A stretch of DNA of 7,687 bases, taken from positions 1 to 7,687 of the forward strand of contig JBGUPL010000057.1 in the NCBI GenBank assembly GCA_045130275.1, written 5' to 3'. The notes beneath the pieces were generated by a model. That model was given only the letters and a program-made list of their open reading frames with translations, made no database searches and had not been told where the DNA came from. Both the position numbers and the translations under genes were made by a program. Below, piece after piece: positions 1 through 5,500 of this stretch. The stretch is from F23-D06 sp045130275. GTDB taxonomy: Bacteria > Bacteroidota > Bacteroidia > Bacteroidales > WCHB1-69. How positions within the stretch are numbered: the first letter of the stretch is position 1; each line of letters begins with the position of its first letter.

Positions 1-681
1 AAGAGCTGGTTCCGTTTCCTGCTCTCCGTGGCGGTCTTCTCCTTCGTGGTCTATATGGTTCCCGGTCTGTTCGGTGCCCCGCTGAAGGCCATCTCCGGCT
101 GGTTGCCACCGATGACCACCCAAGATTTCGACATCTCCAACATCGTGCGTACCGAGAGCGGCTCCGGCGGCGCGACCGCCAGCACCTACCAATGGACCGA
201 GGAGCCGATGTACGCCGACAAGTTGGAAATCCCCTTCGGCATCAAAGGCTACTTCGACTACGATCAGGCGCTGCGCGTTGCCAAGAAGGAGGGCAAGCCC
301 GTCTTCCTCGACTTCACCGGACACGGCTGCACCAACTGCCGTAACGTGGAGAACGCGGTCTGGATCGACCCCGAGGTGCGCCGCATCTTCGCCGAGGAGG
401 TCATCGTCTGCACCATGTACGCCGACGACAAGGTGATCCCGCTGCCCGATGAGGAGAAGGGCAAGCTCACCGACGCCAACGGCGACCCCATCACCATGTT
501 GGGCGCCAAGAACCGCTTTATCGAACAGACCAAGTACCACGAGAACTCACAGCCTTGCTATTTCGTGGTAGATCCCGACGGCAATATCCTCTCCGGCCCG
601 ACCTATTACGAGCGCGACAAGGACCAATACATCGCGTTTTTACGGAAGGGTATTGATGCATTTAAAGTCAATAGGCAATAG
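1..681 (+). CDS. dsbD: Thiol:disulfide interchange protein DsbD, C-terminal part (5' end outside window)
   Basis: The reading frame is open from the first base, so the start lies upstream; 226 residues are visible. Visible residues 1-36 are hydrophobic, contain F-V-V-Y-M-V-P-G, and look like the last membrane helix of the DsbD/CcdA transmembrane domain. A linker rich in Ser, Gly and Thr follows (about 45-60), then a thioredoxin-like domain (about 75-222). Its active site is C-T-N-C at residues 110-113 within G-H-G-C-T-N-C-R, and the N-S-Q-P-C segment near residue 185 supplies the expected cis-proline. In this family electrons pass from cytoplasmic thioredoxin through the membrane domain to this periplasmic domain, which reduces periplasmic disulfide partners. 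A stand-alone membrane thioredoxin is possible because the membrane domain is mostly unseen. Codons are strongly G/C-ending. The stop codon TAG (679-681) lies inside a heptamer repeat. lnt follows 142 bases downstream on the same strand. Confidence 0.82.
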   Translation, partial: KSWFRFLLSVAVFSFVVYMVPGLFGAPLKAISGWLPPMTTQDFDISNIVRTESGSGGATASTYQWTEEPMYADKLEIPFGIKGYFDYDQALRVAKKEGKPVFLDFTGHGCTNCRNVENAVWIDPEVRRIFAEEVIVCTMYADDKVIPLPDEEKGKLTDANGDPITMLGAKNRFIEQTKYHENSQPCYFVVDPDGNILSGPTYYERDKDQYIAFLRKGIDAFKVNRQ

Positions 682-696
682 GCAACAGGCAATAGT
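669..696 (+). repeat. Four tandem heptamers (CAATAGG type) across the dsbD stop codon
   Basis: Four successive 7-base units start at 669, 676, 683 and 690. They read caatagg, caatagg, caacagg and caatagt, so the last two each differ from the first by one base. The second unit supplies the TAG stop codon at 679-681, so the final codons of dsbD are part of the array. Because 7 is not a multiple of 3, gain or loss of a unit before the stop would change the frame and the C-terminal residues. The pattern is seen directly; any function is unknown. Confidence 0.75.
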
Positions 697-721
697 AATT
701 CCATAACGAACAACCCCAATT

Positions 722-756
722 CCCCCCTTTAGGGGGGTGGCCTTTAGGCCGGGGGG
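722..756. repeat. Paired TTTA-loop hairpins, REP-like intergenic palindrome
   Basis: Two adjacent perfect hairpins share the same TTTA loop. The first has stem CCCCCC (722-727), loop TTTA (728-731) and stem GGGGGG (732-737). The second has stem GGCC (739-742), loop TTTA (743-746) and stem GGCC (747-750). A second GGGGGG run (751-756) follows and could compete with the first for the C6 run, forming one long arm with the second hairpin nested inside. There is no T-run after it, so it is not a classical intrinsic terminator. It may be a dispersed extragenic palindrome (REP-like) or an mRNA 3'-end structure between dsbD and lnt. The structure is seen; the role is inferred. Confidence 0.6.
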
Positions 757-811
757 TGTAGAACGGATGAGGGGAGAATGACGAATATTTGACATGTGAC
801 GTATAATGACG

Positions 812-817
812 AAGGAA
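812..817 (+). promoter_or_regulatory. Ribosome binding site supporting the lnt start at 824
   Basis: AAGGAA lies six bases before the ATG at 824 within an A-rich stretch. The in-frame ATG at 806 has no purine-rich site ahead of it. This favours 824 as the start, although Bacteroidota rely only weakly on Shine-Dalgarno pairing, so the choice remains tentative. Confidence 0.5.
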
Positions 818-823
818 ACGAAA

Positions 824-2479
824 ATGAACTCAAAAAAATGGTACATTAAATTAGCACTCAGCGTGTTGAGTGGATTGTTGCTGGCGCTTTCGTGGTGTCC
901 GGTTGGAGGGATTGCGTTGATTAGTTTGCTGGCGTTCGTGCCGTTGTTTTGGCTGAGCGATATCTCGCTGCGGGAGGGCAAGCGCAACGCCTTCGGACGG
1001 GGCATCCTGCTGTTCTACCCGGCCTTCTTCGTCTTCAACCTCATCACCACCTACTGGATTGCCTTCTGCACGGTGCCCGGCGCGGCGGCGGCGGTCATTG
1101 CCAATGCGTTGCTACAAACCTTGACGTTCTCTACATGGCACGCTTGCCGTAAACAAGTGGAAAACAGATTCTTACAACTATTATTGTTGATTTCCTTCTG
1201 GATTTCCTTCGAGTACTTGCACCTCAACTGGGACCTGACGTGGCCCTGGCTCAACCTCGGCAATGTCTTCGCTTCCACGCCTTGGCTGGTACAATGGTAC
1301 TGCATTACGGGGGCGTTAGGCGGTACGGTGTGGATCCTCATCGTCAACTTCTTGATTTACCAAGATGTATTTCGGAAAGAGAAGAAAGATCGGACAAAGA
1401 AAGTCATAAGGGGTGTTTTCGCGGCCAGTTTCATTCTGCCCCTTTTGGCCTCTCTCTTTTTCTACTGGGATGGCGAGCTTAAAATGACCACCCAACCGCG
1501 TCCCGTCGAGGCGGTCATCGTGCAGCAAAACACCGACCCATGGGCGGAGGAGTACCGGCTCACCAACACCCAGGAGATCCAGCGGGTTCTCGATGTGGCG
1601 AAGCCGTACCTCAACGAGAAGACCAACCTCGTCATCACGCCGGAGTCGGCCATTGCGCACACCATCGAAATGGAGGCACTGCGGAAGCACAACTTTATGG
1701 AGGGCGACTCTCGCTTCGAAGGATTCGCCTTATTTGACAGTGTCACAGCTGTTTATCCAAACCTCAACTTTGTGTTAGGACTCTCCACTGTGAGCATCTC
1801 CGACCACAAGACCTCGCCTGTCGCTCAGGAATGCAATCCGGGACAATTCATGGAGTTTTACAACACCGCCGGCTTCTACAACAAAAACGGGCTGGTAAGT
1901 CATTACCATAAAAGCCGGTTAGTGCCCGGTGTGGAGAAGATGCCGTTCCCCAAGATTTTCGGCTTCCTCGAAAAGGCCATCATCAAACTGGGCGGTTCCA
2001 ACTCTTCGTTGGGCAACGACACGGTGCAGCGCACCTTCGCGTTCGACGTCAATGGCCAGGAGATGCGCATCGGCACGGCCATCTGCTACGAATCGGTCTA
2101 TGGCGAGCTGGTCGCAAAGTTCGTGCGCGACGGCGCAAACATCTTGGCGGTGATCACCAACGACTCGTGGTGGGACGACAGTCCGGGCCACCGGCAGCAC
2201 TTCGAGATGTCACGGCTGAGAGCCGTCGAGACACGGCGTTACGTGCTCCGCGCGGCCAACGGCGGGTTCTCCGGTGTAATCGACCCACTAGGCAAAGTGT
2301 TGGAAAAGACCAACTACAACGAGCGCACGGCCATCAAGACCACGGTGTATGCCAAATCCGGTGAGACTTTTTACGTGAAACACGGCGATTATATTGCCCG
2401 CATAGGCATATTTATCTCCCTGGCAGGACTTCTTTTCGTTTGCATTCTTGCCATAATCCGAAAAGTGAAAAGACCCTAG
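824..2479 (+). CDS. lnt: Apolipoprotein N-acyltransferase Lnt
   Basis: Lnt transfers a fatty acyl chain from a phospholipid to the N-terminal cysteine of apolipoproteins, the last step of lipoprotein maturation, at the periplasmic face of the inner membrane. The 551-residue product is slightly longer than the roughly 510 usual in proteobacteria. The N-terminal half is a set of hydrophobic helices (about 6-44, 60-81, 86-102, 116-134, 154-179, 198-215). A nitrilase-type domain follows (about 224-509), and the protein ends with one more membrane helix (525-545) and a basic tail. The triad can be placed by motif: Glu274 in T-P-E-S, Lys363 in Y-H-K-S-R-L-V-P, and Cys421 in A-I-C-Y-E-S. T-N-D-S-W-W (445-450) matches the conserved segment after the cysteine, so the enzyme looks intact. 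The ATG at 806 would add six residues. It sits 142 bases after dsbD on the same strand; no clear promoter was seen between them. Confidence 0.93.
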   Translation: MNSKKWYIKLALSVLSGLLLALSWCPVGGIALISLLAFVPLFWLSDISLREGKRNAFGRGILLFYPAFFVFNLITTYWIAFCTVPGAAAAVIANALLQTLTFSTWHACRKQVENRFLQLLLLISFWISFEYLHLNWDLTWPWLNLGNVFASTPWLVQWYCITGALGGTVWILIVNFLIYQDVFRKEKKDRTKKVIRGVFAASFILPLLASLFFYWDGELKMTTQPRPVEAVIVQQNTDPWAEEYRLTNTQEIQRVLDVAKPYLNEKTNLVITPESAIAHTIEMEALRKHNFMEGDSRFEGFALFDSVTAVYPNLNFVLGLSTVSISDHKTSPVAQECNPGQFMEFYNTAGFYNKNGLVSHYHKSRLVPGVEKMPFPKIFGFLEKAIIKLGGSNSSLGNDTVQRTFAFDVNGQEMRIGTAICYESVYGELVAKFVRDGANILAVITNDSWWDDSPGHRQHFEMSRLRAVETRRYVLRAANGGFSGVIDPLGKVLEKTNYNERTAIKTTVYAKSGETFYVKHGDYIARIGIFISLAGLLFVCILAIIRKVKRP

Positions 2480-2501
2480 TGTTTTTCACCTCGTAATCAT
2501 T

Positions 2502-2517
2502 CCGCTAAGCGGTTTTT
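2502..2517 (+). terminator. Weak intrinsic terminator candidate after lnt
   Basis: A short hairpin CCGC-TAA-GCGG (2502-2512) is followed directly by TTTTT (2513-2517), which fits the form of a Rho-independent terminator. The stem is only four base pairs with a three-base loop, so it would be weak. A second inverted pair, GTGAAAA (2465-2471) and TTTTCAC (2483-2489), brackets the lnt stop codon and may add to the 3'-end structure. If it works, the protease gene is transcribed separately from lnt, but no promoter resembling the Bacteroidota TTTG / TAnnTTTG pattern was found in the 67-base gap. Confidence 0.3.
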
Positions 2518-2546
2518 CAGATTTCATTCTCAAAAACAACATTGCT

Positions 2547-5500
2547 ATGAGAAAAAACAAGACACTCCGGTTATTATTCGTTTTAATCGCTGGCCTATTG
2601 TTATTCAACGATATAGCCATCGCAACGCCGATGGACAGCACGACGGCTCGGAAGGTTGCCACAAATTTCTACAACTGGAAATTTGGGCGTTCGGTGGACT
2701 ACAATCATGCCCAACTGGTTTACACACAACAGATTCCGTCGCAAGGGGCGGTTATGCAGACCTCGCCTGTCACGGCCTTGTATGTATTTGATTTCGGCGG
2801 GCATTTTGTGATAACCTCTGCCGACTCGCGAGTGACTCCGGTGCTCGGCTACTCCACCGAATCCGGGTTTAATACTGATAATATATCCGAGGGTCTGGAA
2901 TGGCTTCTCAACGAATATGTCAAGGAAATCGACTTCATCACCCAACACGTGGCTGAATCAGAGTGTGAAGAGAACGTAAACGCCTGGAAGCGGCTTCTTT
3001 CTGGGGAAACACCTGCGCTGTCTGCCGCTGCGAACAGCACTGCCGGACCGCTGTTGAGCACCAAATGGAACCAGAACAATCCGTACAATTCCCAATGTCC
3101 CTCTGACCCCAACGGACCTGGCGGGCACGCCTATGCGGGATGTGTGGCCTGTGCTATGGCTCAGATCATTCGTTTCTGGACATATCCTTCCACTGGTATC
3201 GGCAGTCACAGCTATAATGCCAACTTTTCCAGCCAGGGATTCGGCGATTACGGCACGCAAAGCGTGAATTTCAGCGAAGCCACTTACGATTTCAGTCTGA
3301 TGCCACTGACCCTGAACAATGCCACCCAGGCACAGATCGATGAGGTGGCCAAACTGATGTACCACTGTGGTGTCTCTGCGGACATGATGTACAGTCCCGG
3401 TGGGAGCGCCGCCTATGACACCAAGGCGGTCAGCGCTTTACGCAACCATTTCGGTTTTGAAGGAGCCGTGTTGAAGTACCGGAGCAACTACAATGCCACC
3501 TCATGGACTGCATTGATCAAAAACGAGCTGAGTTCCATGCGGCCGGTCTATTACAGCGGGTCGGGCACTGACGGGCATGCTTTCATTTGTGACGGCTATG
3601 ATGACCAAGACCTCTTCCACATCAACTGGGGATGGGGCGGGCTGTATGACGGATACTTCAGTCTGTCAGATCTGACCCCTGGAAACAACAACTTCTCATT
3701 CAACCATGCTGCCATCATCGGTATTGATGCCTCGGTGCCCAAGATACATCCCGAAACCCACAACCTCTCACTCCTCTCAGAAGCAAACAGTTACAGTGCA
3801 CCCAAGAAACTCACGATACTGGCAACGTCGCTCCCTGGCTACATCATTGCCACTGCCTCCGGAAGCTTCCGCATCAGCAACGATGGAATAAATTTTTACA
3901 CAAACCGGACCATCAGCAGCAGTGGCGGCACCATTTACGTTCGCTATCAGCCATCTGTCAACAGCGGTTCCGAGCACGGATCCATCGTTCTAAGTTCCGG
4001 AAACATCCGAGACACCGTCCTGCTGACCGGCTCCATCTACGACAACACCCCTTACTGTCTGCCTCCGACGAATTTATCCCTCTCCTCGCAAAATCTGCAG
4101 GACATCAACCTCCAATGGGAGGCTCCAACGATATCGCCTGACCCGCACACGCTAACCTGGGCAGCCAGCCACAACATATCTTTCTGCCTCGACCAACAAT
4201 CTCTTTATAAGGCCACTCTACTGCAACGTTACTGCGACACCGACTTGGTGGCCTATCACAACCGGGCGCTCACCAGCATTTCCTTTTACTATTTGAGCGG
4301 CATTTCCTCCTGCAAGGTCGTAGTGTACAAAGGTGGCGGCTACAGTGGGGAATTCAACCCTGGCACGCAAGTCTGTTCTCAGGATGTTAATCTAAGTTCT
4401 CTGACTCCGAACAGTTGGAACACAATCACTCTCAACACACCTGTCACGGTGGATGTCACGCAGGAGTTATGGTTCGGCATCTATTTGGAGGCGCCTGCCA
4501 ACGCCTATTGCATTTCTTTAAGCACAAACAGTATGCCGAGTAAAGGATGTATTCTCGGGAGACACTCCTCGGGGTCGGTCAGCTGGTCTGAGCTATACAC
4601 AAACCGGTCATTCTGTATTCGCGGCACCGTGGAGAACATGCAAACGCTGATAGACTACCAAGTCTCACGTAACGGAACCCTTATTGGCACTACCACGGCC
4701 ACCGGTTTCCAAGACCATGTGAGCAGCACTGACACCTACACTTACACGGTCACGGCCAACTGGAGCAACGATTGCGCCGCATCCGCACAAAAAGCGTTCG
4801 CCAATGTGGCGAGCATCACCGCCACGCCGGAAGTGCTGGATTTCTTCAGCAACCACGGCTTCGGCACCCTTGTCAAGACTTTCATCGTGGGCGGCAACGG
4901 GCTCACGAACACCATCCAGGCAACCGTCAGCGGGAACTTCCAAATCAGTGCCGACGGGACCTCCTACTCCACCAGTCTTAGCATACCTTCTTCCGGCGGA
5001 ACCATTTATGTGAAATACACTCCCCTATCCTCGGACAGCGAGTACGAAACCGGGCAGGTCACCCTGACCTCTGGTAACCTTTCCGCCACCGTATCCTTAA
5101 GCGGACAGAACACCGATGAGTGCAATCCCCCGCAAAACCTGACCATCGCCCAATCGGGAAACAACATCATGTTGGGCTGGAACGAGCCAGAGGCACAAAT
5201 CATCCAACAGCAAACTTTCTCTTGGCTCAACAGCTTCGATGGCGTATCCTATTCTTTAGGTTCTGGCTTACAACATTATATGGTGCACCGATTCGAACCT
5301 GCCGACCTTTTGCCTTACCATGGCAAACATCTTACGGCTGTTTCCTTTATCCCTGAACAAAACGTCACTGCATACAAAGTGGTTGTGTATCAGGGCGGTA
5401 GTTTGAACGGCTCCAAATACCTTAATTCCGGCACAAAAATTTTGGAACAGGACGTAAACATTTCTACCTTGAGCAACAACACTTGGAACACCATCCAGCT

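Noticed and set aside
786..807. TTGACA (789-794) and TATAAT (802-807) as a promoter for lnt
   Set aside because: Only seven bases separate the two boxes, far from the usual 17, and Bacteroidota use a different consensus. The match is likely chance in A/T-rich sequence.
640..1005. 121-codon - strand frame across the dsbD-lnt gap
   Set aside because: It overlaps the end of dsbD and the start of lnt and runs through the hairpin element, giving a low-complexity Pro/Gly/Lys stretch; no domain was recognised.
1316..1690. 124-codon - strand frame inside lnt
   Set aside because: It lies wholly within the well-supported lnt frame and shows no motif; it is a shadow of G/C-ending codons.
2958..3365. 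135-codon - strand frame inside the protease gene
   Set aside because: It is opposite the catalytic domain of the C10 protease, whose motifs prove the + strand frame.
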